DNA from: JBMONI01 sp049324575
GTDB taxonomy: Bacteria; Omnitrophota; Omnitrophia; Omnitrophales; Aquincolibacteriaceae
Length of the DNA stretch: 41,240 nucleotides
Reading direction: 5' to 3'
Assembly (NCBI GenBank): GCA_049324575.1
Contig: JBMONI010000028.1
Span: 1 to 41,240, forward strand
A model generated the notes under the pieces. It was not told the DNA's origin. It did not search any database and worked only from the letters and a program-made list of their open reading frames with translations. Below are positions 9,001 to 13,714 of this stretch, piece by piece. Numbering within the stretch: the stretch's first letter is position 1; each line of letters opens with the position of its first letter. Position numbers and translations under genes: made by a program.

Positions 9001-9586
9001 CGAGGGAAAGATCGCCGGGAATTACGCGGTGGCTTTTGATCTCCAGGTCAACCAGGGGATCCTGAATGCCCTGCGCAGCGGAATGTGGCTCGGGGAAATT
9101 TCGCAATTCATTATGACGCGCGACATGGCGGCCGACCTGCCTCCGGAAACGCTTCGGAAGCTGAAGGTGGTCGTCGTTCCGGATGTGAACAAGATCCGGG
9201 AAGGCCAAGCGGATAATAAGGTCTATCCCGTGATCCAGGGGGATGTCGAGCGGGCGCTGGCCAATGAGCTCTTGATCCCGATCAGGATCAAGAACGAGGC
9301 GGGGATCCTCGGGGAGACCTTCCTCGACGAGATCGAAATAGCGCTCGAGGTCGTGTTGGCGTATGGGATCGCGCGGCGGGTGAAGAGCCCCAGGGAACTC
9401 AAGGACCCGAAGCGCGCAGAAGCACTGAAAGCCGAACTTTTGACCGAGCTTTTCGAGCTTCAAGGGGATTCAAAGTTCTCCGGGCTGATCGATATCAGCG
9501 CGGGGCGGATCTCGGTCGATCGCAAGATCTTGATGGACCTTGTCCAGGAATTCACGGCGCGTGCGGAGGTCAGGAAGGCCGCGTAA
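2..9586 (+). CDS. Giant modular protein, left-truncated, with RAExR-separated modules
   Basis: The reading frame is open to the left edge, so the ATG at nt 11 is probably internal; at least 3191 residues are present. Near the left end is a GGFH signature (nt 146-157) followed by a GISYALVMP-like strand, matching nt 21192-21203 of the second giant gene; the missing upstream part probably carried the same N-terminal domain and an export signal. Then come three divergent copies of a helical domain (nt 869-2395), hydrophobic segments near nt 2635-2800, 3325-3390 and 5930-6140, a 91-residue tandem duplication (nt 3941-4486), two related beta-rich modules (nt 4502-5017 and 6254-6727) and several unrecognised modules. 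Fifteen exact RAE[LTAV]R motifs separate modules and one lies at the extreme C terminus (nt 9560). I recognise no enzyme in this part. Function is unknown; a secreted or envelope-associated role is inferred from the second giant gene. Confidence 0.85.
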   Translation, partial: VKLMGKEARSPEFGDRRHVLTQDRTPNAELLTPDLKKAKRPQTVLFIAGGFHSEGVIERLKEAGISYALVMPKIGTVPENSAYLDQMQGLVSWKDYFEVEQGRISVYKAFVRYVRDQLLQVRSSEPGVRSRIWGPKQDSLLLTPNSRLLKAWRDNLIRDLAGQGRIAEAGRYTRYLDERNAKASAGESLAAALRRFNIFAKGLRALDAKHALNTDNVFKLLQASATATVVPAVTSTVLSTEPVLASLVSPQPVAVSPALAEEIAQVTRAQFSQAGADRAAVEALRSELRNLTSFMSEQEVRYAEGLGGAAIPNARVQLRSMQLLLELVKLRKAQFEAVASIFTPDEQNALKASLKRRGSDLEVHSVIADRVLQKLESYAGLGDLRSAVEDRSPEIWSGSYAPPSAKPGELFQFKVWYFNARKNRQIAPEDLSKIVEHVLEFRRQEEVDILGIHTIRDELLYGSPFERRAAAKRIRAELRNSDLSFLSQDERDSLEKPVEDQNLQILVEIASRAATRRTVYAVIEPLLTDPREAEKIKARLTEAEEISAISAIGHQWLFDKLSPYVDLVQSLRGAGSAPDAIDWEYPGPLEANGGRLLRHFRMKRTSGSEMFFADPKVADMVARDIAEFRIDAARIRNALIGLREFMNREDLEFSVDPGQQNMGMLVSLFQIVTARKNQYELVKDLLDEDQRSDMKENLKWRWASRAVEAFIHEWLHNALKKHVDVEGPENLMGAQYSYEGPMDAAGKRPGRTYAFVSKQPGVALFEGGETTAKTIVSDIQEFRRQIRAIREGLRTANARAELRDQALVTTGVLTGPDGIEQDIPFEILPPARPGREETPGMKNITPGAPGQSFKDFADQSDLLDPKITRKFRPGALLGFGIKASVVSIVGLAILASLASAVSDPVVEMPLEMGGIMAGLVLYIAGVLITWAYKDLYGRSYEVWSSRTKPGPRAEVRSSVEDDRALVIAEVLNPIIYQIAVRGNVEAALRDFESQLRRFSRWGKDFSIDPWILSVFEGVGEMLKEKIQQNLGGRRKMLDSILEATRNGAIGKVRLESGKMVQRLFADEAVRQAWPLLAEWVRLARMAPFPNVDAIDQAIRDLHRSSHWVAWQFLFSIILSAIAGATVLGLLSRNPKGLARIGEVLDQLNTIQQRIGDDALAGRGTTRAEARSLDQRAEELAHFGARGITGIEYEEEEALREFVDHFVTLVPNDLHGDWGESVADAMAEKIATFPESLRDAIAGVRFSSRLVREGPTTEDEDGSLPESEYEVTLAQPELGVPVVIATPRLTRGYVGYANLRAGYFLAAIEAILASRAETREGLAKFLTDVERARVARNYQGVESAANRLITAIHEGRVEREDEGIALQALYNAIQETIPAEEYPMAGIENSNLYKRVAGAFRSMKGRAEARKGLAKFLTDVERARVAGNYQGVESAANRLITAIHEGRVEREEEGIALQALYNAIQETIPAEEYPMAGIENSNLYKRVAGAFRSMKGRAETRMVESQEIELPSPSDPRAFYELKPGKHLRFARADFDNYAGVLMTVRERDKLVQHYAMFRKPGVDFFGAPMRAMHFVNSAEAGIWEAQAMSSFRTGDRKGFGARFGNFERRFDASFFLSSQSTGTSVEFRRIPGQFVVGMDAASPEEESSSPVFFNQRAVEQWLNEITGDEVSPRAETRSLDQRAKENGALVKDLFDRLTMRAIERLKEAGMQPFQTEIEFERRPWLTYAQKSVRNFVWKIRLEDAEEGRIRIRVEDSKRYKSIVVFEGTPDELRKALKKKQVPHAILAEFDREISRVIEEVKARYPEAFREMVELRKGTRVSVETAEKVYREIVRLKNSTAEKDRAQYEAVTDLADFLDMYDFTWWTVWAYSLRHSQFKSALRSLRGSVFLTEQGGLLPEVRDVIRSTFDFMPPADMFLRDPLKNGAGADLETSELLRAETREENKRLFVSPDVIEEKEWKMWVPGRSSAVPFFKKAASAALLGAFLLVVSYYFYEHKLQAKDLLDEMLATKGFWYPTTAGRIAQGAFLGAMLSFVSAAALTFHGILRSILNGFSARRMTRILGELREEQFKLGQGPSSGRAETRMQVTTSAILDPNGEPFIVKPGMVVAFGPKDFEANPGVLVTIKRNGNPNTTYAILKREGQGADLQFLIVEINVPVVYVGSKLMNFRESEFMLPINGVYGDLDRRNTTAIFTVPAHHGEITLELRRIPEKTRNVLFSLPQRKSDIEIRRGEWLAEQVHSSRAELREELDSEVPAEVRTAIYALRDYLAGQKGVAVALAGRGSFGQSPSLTIRTLGDQSGWRIGIGAQGMIDVSRLSTRLGFGVFSTSFERQYSSLDLTKTVDRENTWTEGVNPLVAFGWKEGQLAVIVRREFLNRYRPGSYGLAIGDSQVRILAEGSDEERELEFRTPDLVSRQAWEQADRNYVAGMAFSFKLSYTLQRDRNRSVYIGLAGDFSVWKHLGPMDPLPEPWASIVAERQRKLEAAQAQPQDPWDHDVEAIAEILGVYGFEITKGPEQGTVNIGFAGEVRTADLASDDSLNRALREVRQAYLQRAETRNQDLAEGLRTWVMTAVYVQAGPIATYQDFLDAFDSLWRSLGTEADSRLRALAGKLHGGFLGRVEFSYPAGALLALIHDWVLEGLLTANMTTNGEGSWLSIASYGFTATGVASIGGLQSVAENLAEDERVEQLITDMSKPQSPRAELRVTAEGKFLEGLQEVVSLMDQPTLERVKTGLPEKVKAVRALRRPLTKRKMEGTVAEALRRGASGARSPAMIFSLTELVSGGEKSVVKANGIVERVNNMILIPLLYGPDSGPDSLPAKAEAMDRRIVKFMAMKTARDVAKKTDETLYTPAYQPERSGAAFEMRELLGREPRKKSKHTNRNRRLDSHGRPVNLGYSRAELRMDEEDPFAALAAAAWVPIEKRDVVIHIREVFRGQGAPSRAMANEVVMATDRDGVEAFLALVQRDLLERGMEFFPPAVRIGPDRASRFITHLYTRMAQSEGKIAGNYAVAFDLQVNQGILNALRSGMWLGEISQFIMTRDMAADLPPETLRKLKVVVVPDVNKIREGQADNKVYPVIQGDVERALANELLIPIRIKNEAGILGETFLDEIEIALEVVLAYGIARRVKSPRELKDPKRAEALKAELLTELFELQGDSKFSGLIDISAGRISVDRKILMDLVQEFTARAEVRKAA
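24..107. repeat. Palindromic repeat element in frame within giant gene, copy 1
   Basis: The left arm contains CGGAGCCCGGAGTTCGGAG (nt 26-44). The right arm, about 30 nt further on, contains complementary CTCCGAAC and CCGAACTCCTGACTCCC stretches, giving an imperfect hairpin of about 85 nt. It is read through without a stop just before the GGFH strand. A second copy with the same layout lies at nt 360-449. Confidence 0.65.
360..449. repeat. Palindromic repeat element in frame within giant gene, copy 2
   Basis: It shares the same 19-nt left-arm core (nt 372-390) and the CAGGACTCC and CTCCTGACTCCC right-arm blocks with copy 1 at nt 24-107. It encodes about 30 residues with no recognisable fold, between the GGFH region and a helical stretch. 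Confidence 0.65.
869..2395 (+). repeat. Three divergent tandem copies of a helical domain
   Basis: Three stretches align by eye. Their conserved cores begin LLLELVKLRKAQFEAV, ILVEIASRAATRRTVY and MLVSLFQIVTARKNQYE. Each is followed by an acidic turn (FTPDEQ, LTDPRE, LDEDQR), a helix, a short beta-like stretch and an EFRRQ/EFRID-type helix. Copies 1 and 2 are separated by RAELR at nt 1424-1438; copies 2 and 3 are joined without an exact motif. A further RAELR follows copy 3 at nt 2396. Confidence 0.55.
3941..4486 (+). repeat. 273-bp tandem duplication, one RAExR module each
   Basis: Unit 1 is nt 3941-4213 and unit 2 is nt 4214-4486. Each is 91 residues and starts with the RAExR motif (RAETR, then RAEAR), followed by a helical domain beginning GLAKFLTDVERARVA. 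I count about ten nucleotide differences between units, four of which change the residue. This is a recent duplication whose edges coincide with the motif. Confidence 0.9.
4502..5017 (+). other. Beta-rich module with paralogue at 6254-6727
   Basis: The module starts with Met directly after RAETR. It shares a [EV]LKPG/VKPG...F...DF...GVL[MV]T[VI] pattern and a later [VL]E[FL]RRIP block with the module at nt 6254-6727, which also starts with Met after RAETR. The fold is unrecognised. Confidence 0.55.
6254..6727 (+). other. Beta-rich module, paralogue of 4502-5017
   Basis: It begins MQVTTSAI directly after RAETR at nt 6239-6253 and ends at RAELR at nt 6728. It is separated from its relative by two unrelated modules (nt 5033-5809 and 5825-6238). 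That arrangement implies copying or shuffling of whole motif-bounded modules. Confidence 0.55.
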
Positions 9587-9642
9587 CGAAGCTTTTAAAA
9601 CAGCAGGTTTCGATACCTCCTCCATCGGGCCTGCTAAAAACG

Positions 9643-9680
9643 CACCCCGGGAGCTCCCAAGCTTCCGGGGTGTTTTGTTT
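9643..9680 (+). terminator. Intrinsic terminator after giant gene 1
   Basis: A GC-rich stem (CACCCCGG pairing with CCGGGGTG, extended by flanking bases) with a short loop is followed by TTTTGTTT. It lies about 60 nt after the stop codon of the giant gene. Confidence 0.7.
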
Positions 9681-9687
9681 AAACCCG

Positions 9688-9720
9688 AACCTAATATCAC
9701 CCCCGGGGTGATATTAGGTT
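9688..9720. repeat. Perfect 16+1+16 palindrome (ACCT-TATCA family)
   Basis: The left arm AACCTAATATCACCCC and its exact reverse complement are separated by one base. It belongs to an intergenic family with copies at 9751, 12762, 16575, 17200 and 19296. There is no T-run immediately after it. Confidence 0.8.
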
Positions 9721-9750
9721 GGTTTTGTGTCATTTTGTCCTACTTAAGGC

Positions 9751-9784
9751 ACCTTGATCAAACACCGGGGGTTTGATAGAGGTT
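9751..9784. repeat. Intergenic palindrome, ACCT-TATCA family
   Basis: ACCTTGATCAAACACC and GGGGTTTGATAGAGGTT form an imperfect inverted repeat with the family's outer ACCT/AGGT and inner ATCAAAC/GTTTGAT pairs. Confidence 0.7.
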
Positions 9785-9861
9785 TCAGATAGGATTATTT
9801 TTCGCTTGGAGGGCTAAAAAATCCTTTCGACAATCTTCATATCTCTTTTATTTATAACAGG

Positions 9862-9890
9862 TTGACAATAGAATTAAAATAAGTTAATCT
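9862..9890 (+). promoter_or_regulatory. Likely promoter for the secreted protein at 9953
   Basis: A consensus TTGACA (nt 9862-9867) lies in a strongly AT-rich stretch. The -10 is weak (TAATCT about 17 nt on). A GAGGAC ribosome binding site at nt 9941-9946 precedes the ATG at 9953. The untranslated leader is AT-rich, with no structure I can support. Confidence 0.45.
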
Positions 9891-9952
9891 TTATGCGTGA
9901 AAATCATTTATAAAGTTTTTAGTATAAAAAATAAAAAAATGAGGACAAAAAA

Positions 9953-12739
9953 ATGAAGATCTCAAACGAAAGCAGAACGAGCCAAAAGAAAACAAAAAAC
10001 TTACCCGAAAAAATTTTTCAGACAGCCGCAAAGAGCGCATCGATCCTGCTCAGTGTTCTCTTATGTTTTAATCCCGTGATGACGGTCTTTCCGGGGCTCG
10101 CATCGGCTGATCTCCTTCCGCCCGATGAGATTCCGCAGGCGCCCGAGATCGCGGTCAATGCGTATACGCCGCCTCCTGAGGAGAATATCCCTTCAGGGAC
10201 CCCGATCGATCCGCCGGCCCTCCAGGGCCTGGAGGCTGGGGACGACGAATTGCCCCCGCTTCCGGAAGGATGGACCTTGGCGGCGAGCAACGAAAATTAC
10301 GCCTTACAGAGGGCCTACAACGGTTCTTTTGGAGCTTTGAACCTCATGGACCTTCGGACGGGGCAGGTCGTTCAGATCACCTCGGTCTATAGCGGGGGCG
10401 CCTATTCGAGCTACATCGACAGTTATTATGACGTTCTTTCCGACGGGAGCGCCGTGATCTACGGCAAAAGCGCATCGATCTACGGAAATATGACCTATAT
10501 GAAAAGAGTGGACGGGACGGGGGAAACTCCCGTGAACGGGAAACTCCTTTCGGTAGAATATGATGCGACGAACCCAATCGTGAAATTGGAGCTCGATAAT
10601 ACGACGGGTATTTACAATGATAACAAGACGTACCGAGTGGTATGGATCGATACGCAGACATTTGCTTCGGCGGCTCCCGAAGTTCCCGCGGGCTGGACCC
10701 GGACCCCTTATGACGAAGGACTCGCTTATCGCCAGGCCGATGGGCGTGTCGAGGTGATGGATCTCGCGACAGGGGCGATCACGGACAGACCGACTTCGCA
10801 GAATTTTGAATATGACTATGACAGTTATCGGAGAGGCGTTCAGTATGCCATTACCTCTGAAGGACTCAAGGAAGTCTATATAACTCGGTCCAACTCGAAC
10901 ACATCGATCAGCGTTTATGAGCCGGCGAAGCGGACGTGGTTTGCAAACTACCTGGCGATGGGCTATGAGGACCTTGCGGTATCTCCGGATGGAGCGTATG
11001 TCGTGATCGCTCATAACCTGAACACCTTAACGATCGGAACTTTGACAGGGCAAGCGAAGACGACCTCGCTTGCCATTCCCAGGGCTTCCGGGCGTGGGAT
11101 CCCGACCGTGGGCGGGATCGCTTTTACGGCGGCCCGCACGGCGACGATCCGCGTAACGGACGGAAGCGGCCGGTGGCTCAAATTGACGATCGATTCGGCG
11201 GGCAAGGGAAAGCTTTCAACGCTCTCCGGCGGGATGCAGTGGATCACGAAACCGGACCCGACCTTGGGGACGGACAATGTCTCTCAGGTCCCCGGGATCC
11301 GAGTTCTCAACGGGATCGGCAGCGCCAGCGGATCGAGCAATGCTCTAGTGACCGCGCTGAGCCCTTCGCAATATCGCCTGATCTATAATGTGTCGGGTGG
11401 GACGCGGCTTTGGAGCGTCGGCTATTCCTCGTTCGATGATTACGGAACGTCCGCGATCGAGACGGCCGATCTGAGCGATCTAGCGTCGATCACGGTGGGT
11501 CTGAGGCTCGCGAAAGGGACCGGCACGGTGAAATTCCAGATCGAGCTTGCGGACGGGACGAAGATCGCCGTCTCACTGCAAAGCGTGACTACGGTTGAGA
11601 AATTCTACGAGATCGATCTTGCGATGATCCGCCAGCTTTATGACCTGAGCCAGGTGAAGGGGCTTGCGCTGATCGTGGAGAACGCCAAGGTGTCGGTCAA
11701 GAGCTCGAGCCTTGAAGTGCGCTTCGGCTATCAGCCTTATACGGCGCAGGTGACGGAGGATCCGAGCCTGGATGAGGCGGATGTAAGCCAGATCGAAGGA
11801 ATCACCAACCTCATTGCGATCGATTCTTCGGCCGATCAGGAGATCGCCTCGATCACGCAGTCGAGCCGGTCGGTGTATCAGATGGACTATGCGATCCCGA
11901 ACGGGGGAGGCTGGGTGCTCGGTTACAGTGCTTTCGATGATTTTTCGACATCGGGGACGGTGGAAACGGCCGACTTAAGCGCGCTCGATAAACTGATTCT
12001 CGGGATCCGCTCGCAGGACAGCCGCGGATCGGTTCCTGTCATCGTGCAGATCGAGGACGATCAGAACCGGCGGGCGCGAGTGATCCTGACCGGCGCGGGA
12101 AGTGTGGAAAAATTCTATGCGATCGACCGGAACGCTTTTCTCGACAATAACCATGCGATCGATCTTACGCATATCAAAGGGATCGCGGTGATCCTTGAGT
12201 CGGCCATGCAGGCCGGGAGCGGAGAGCTTCAGGTGCGGCTCGGCGGGCATCCCTATGCGGCCCCGCTGGACCCTGCGCCTTTGAGATCGGAAGAGATCGC
12301 GGCGCTCGAATCTACTCAGGGGGGAGCGCTCAACGCTATTCATCCTCTCGAGGCGGACGCGGAAGTTTTGGGCATCGATGGCGGCGGCGTGAAGATCGTT
12401 TATGATACCGGGAATGCGGGATGGGCCGGCGGCGGTCTGAATTTTGATCGCGTGGACACTTCCGAGGTGGAGTCCATCGATCTCTCTCATGCCGAGCGGC
12501 TTGTCTTCAAGGTCCGGGGTTCCGTGCCGGACATGTCCCTGAAAATAGAGCTGACGGATGCGGACGGGCACCAGGCCGTCGTAAAGCTGAATCATGTGAC
12601 GGATGCGGAAGTCCAATACTGGGTGGTCGAGAGCTCGGCTTTAACGTTGATCGACCTTTCCCGGGTCAGCACGATCTTTGCGGTCGTCGAAGGGATGAAT
12701 CAGGTCGGCGAGCTTATTTTCTTTCCCCTGACCCTCTAA
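9953..12739 (+). CDS. Secreted protein: propeller-like region plus three beta-sandwich repeats
   Basis: The 928-residue product has a basic N-region and hydrophobic core ending around LASADLL (residue ~50), a signal peptide for export. A Pro-rich linker follows. Residues ~85-435 show repeated WT..., MDL[AR]TG and SPDGAYVV-type strands like a TolB/WD-type propeller. Three related repeats of about 155 residues follow (starting near 440, 606 and 777). The first two carry GY[SA][AS]FDD followed by ETADLS, a V[EK]KFY.ID strand and an L..[VI]KG[LI]A[LV]I block; the third is more diverged. These resemble carbohydrate-binding-type beta-sandwiches, but no binding site is recognisable. It has its own promoter and a terminator-like hairpin downstream. 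A surface or cell-wall binding role is inferred. Confidence 0.8.
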   Translation: MKISNESRTSQKKTKNLPEKIFQTAAKSASILLSVLLCFNPVMTVFPGLASADLLPPDEIPQAPEIAVNAYTPPPEENIPSGTPIDPPALQGLEAGDDELPPLPEGWTLAASNENYALQRAYNGSFGALNLMDLRTGQVVQITSVYSGGAYSSYIDSYYDVLSDGSAVIYGKSASIYGNMTYMKRVDGTGETPVNGKLLSVEYDATNPIVKLELDNTTGIYNDNKTYRVVWIDTQTFASAAPEVPAGWTRTPYDEGLAYRQADGRVEVMDLATGAITDRPTSQNFEYDYDSYRRGVQYAITSEGLKEVYITRSNSNTSISVYEPAKRTWFANYLAMGYEDLAVSPDGAYVVIAHNLNTLTIGTLTGQAKTTSLAIPRASGRGIPTVGGIAFTAARTATIRVTDGSGRWLKLTIDSAGKGKLSTLSGGMQWITKPDPTLGTDNVSQVPGIRVLNGIGSASGSSNALVTALSPSQYRLIYNVSGGTRLWSVGYSSFDDYGTSAIETADLSDLASITVGLRLAKGTGTVKFQIELADGTKIAVSLQSVTTVEKFYEIDLAMIRQLYDLSQVKGLALIVENAKVSVKSSSLEVRFGYQPYTAQVTEDPSLDEADVSQIEGITNLIAIDSSADQEIASITQSSRSVYQMDYAIPNGGGWVLGYSAFDDFSTSGTVETADLSALDKLILGIRSQDSRGSVPVIVQIEDDQNRRARVILTGAGSVEKFYAIDRNAFLDNNHAIDLTHIKGIAVILESAMQAGSGELQVRLGGHPYAAPLDPAPLRSEEIAALESTQGGALNAIHPLEADAEVLGIDGGGVKIVYDTGNAGWAGGGLNFDRVDTSEVESIDLSHAERLVFKVRGSVPDMSLKIELTDADGHQAVVKLNHVTDAEVQYWVVESSALTLIDLSRVSTIFAVVEGMNQVGELIFFPLTL

Positions 12740-12759
12740 CGATCCATTTTCTCAAATCC

Positions 12760-12803
12760 GCACCTCTTTATCAAACACCGGGGGTTTGATCAAGGTGCTT
12801 TTT
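12760..12803. terminator. Palindrome acting as likely bidirectional terminator
   Basis: GCACCT...AGGTGC encloses the family core ATCAAACACC/GGGGTTTGAT and is followed by TTTTTAT on the plus strand. It sits between convergent genes ending at 12739 (+) and 12802 (-). It is also a member of the ACCT-TATCA palindrome family (nt 12762-12796). Confidence 0.6.
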
Positions 12804-13428
12804 ATAGGGTTTTCCAGAGGGTGACGAGACGCGCGAGGTGCGCGCGCATGAGCGGTTCCTTGCGCGGGTCGCGCAGGATATAGGCCGGATGAAAGATCAC
12901 CATGACCTTCGCGTCGGGGAAGGCGTCGTCCTCGAAAAATTTCCCCACCTCTTCCTTCATCGAAAAATCTTTTTTGTGTTTTAGCGTGTGCCGAAGCGCC
13001 GTCGCGCCCATCAAGATCACGATCCTCGCGTCGAGGAGGGAAAGCTGTTTCCGGAAAAAATCCGAGCAGGCCGCCGCTTCGTCCGGTTTCGGCGCGCGAT
13101 TTTCCGGCGGACGGCATTTGACGACGTTCATGATCAGCGCATCACGGTTCGTGTCGAACCCGAGCTCGAGTAAAAGCCGGTCGAGCAATTTTCCCGCGCG
13201 TCCGACGAACGCTTTTCCCTCGTGGTCCTCGTTCTCCCCGGGCGCTTCTCCGATCAACACGACTTTGGAGTTGAAATTTCCCCGGTCGACGACTATAGTT
13301 GTCCGCCCGCGGGCGAGCGCGCATCGGTCGCACGCGGAATTCCGGAGCCGTTCGCGGAACGACGGGTAATCGGGCGCATCGAGGATCGAATTTTTACCGG
13401 GGTCGAAGAGGTCGAGAGGCGCTGTCAT
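12802..13428 (-). CDS. Uracil-DNA glycosylase, family 4 (Fe-S type)
   Basis: This 208-residue protein removes uracil from DNA to start base excision repair. Its family 4 hallmarks are four Cys for a 4Fe-4S cluster (C33, C36, C105, C121, the last pair as C-X15-C), motif GEAPGENED at 60-68 and the HPAYILR motif with H180. The CRPPENRAP stretch is typical of the family. Length fits. No good Shine-Dalgarno is visible upstream of the ATG, so a leaderless or weak start is possible. The gene stands alone, convergent with the secreted protein gene and divergent from nrdD. Confidence 0.93.
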   Translation of the reverse strand: MTAPLDLFDPGKNSILDAPDYPSFRERLRNSACDRCALARGRTTIVVDRGNFNSKVVLIGEAPGENEDHEGKAFVGRAGKLLDRLLLELGFDTNRDALIMNVVKCRPPENRAPKPDEAAACSDFFRKQLSLLDARIVILMGATALRHTLKHKKDFSMKEEVGKFFEDDAFPDAKVMVIFHPAYILRDPRKEPLMRAHLARLVTLWKTL

Positions 13429-13552
13429 AAAAATATTTTACGGCCCGATCCCGCGAAGCGCCAGAAAAAGCTTTCCGCCGGCGGCGCCGAAACCCTTGAA
13501 AAATCGGGCTTTTCCTTAAAAAAGCTTAAGTTTTTCGGAGGGGTGGACGACC

Positions 13553-13597
13553 ATACAATATGTAGAATTAGATAGCCTGTTGACATACAAGATATAG
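13553..13597 (+). promoter_or_regulatory. Putative paired NrdR boxes
   Basis: Two similar words, ATACAATATGTAG (nt 13553-13565) and ATACAAGATATAG (nt 13585-13597), are 32 nt apart start to start, about three helical turns. They overlap the promoter of nrdD. Paired boxes at 31-32 nt are the known arrangement for the ATP-cone repressor NrdR. The match to the NrdR consensus is partial, and no nrdR gene is in the window. Confidence 0.45.
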
Positions 13598-13607
13598 CGG
13601 CTATAAT
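13580..13607 (+). promoter_or_regulatory. Sigma-70 type promoter of nrdDG
   Basis: A perfect TTGACA (nt 13580-13585) and a perfect TATAAT (nt 13602-13607) are 16 nt apart. The transcript would start near nt 13614, leaving a leader of about 100 nt. The Shine-Dalgarno AGGGGA is at nt 13702-13707 before the ATG at 13715. Confidence 0.85.
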
Positions 13608-13714
13608 TCGATTGGAGTTCGAAATACATCGTCAAAATTGAAAGATTAAGCAAATCCTGGGGGCGGCGAAAGAAGGCCTGAAGCGCTCCGCGGACGCCGA
13701 AAGGGGAAGCCTGA

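Larger units (their letters stand above)
854..9574 (+). repeat. Array of RAE[LTAV]R inter-module motifs in giant gene 1
   Basis: Exact copies start at nt 1424, 2396, 2855, 3497, 3941, 4214, 4487, 5018, 5810, 6239, 6728, 7658, 8099, 8693 and 9560, each 15 nt. A near-copy, RSELR, is at 854. The fourth residue is L five times, T six times, V twice and A twice. Arg and Ala codons vary (cgc, cgg, cgt, agg; gcg, gcc, gct), so the peptide rather than one DNA word is conserved. Many copies still read like CGCGCGGAATTGCGC, which has short complementary ends. The residue before is usually S, P, G, A or L. Confidence 0.85.

Noticed and set aside
12752..13117. Minus-strand frame overlapping the uracil-DNA glycosylase gene
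   Set aside because: It overlaps a conserved gene in another frame of the same strand and shows no motifs.
13614..13714. nrdD leader as a cobalamin or other riboswitch
   Set aside because: I could not find the conserved core of any riboswitch class; only GC-rich pairing is visible.
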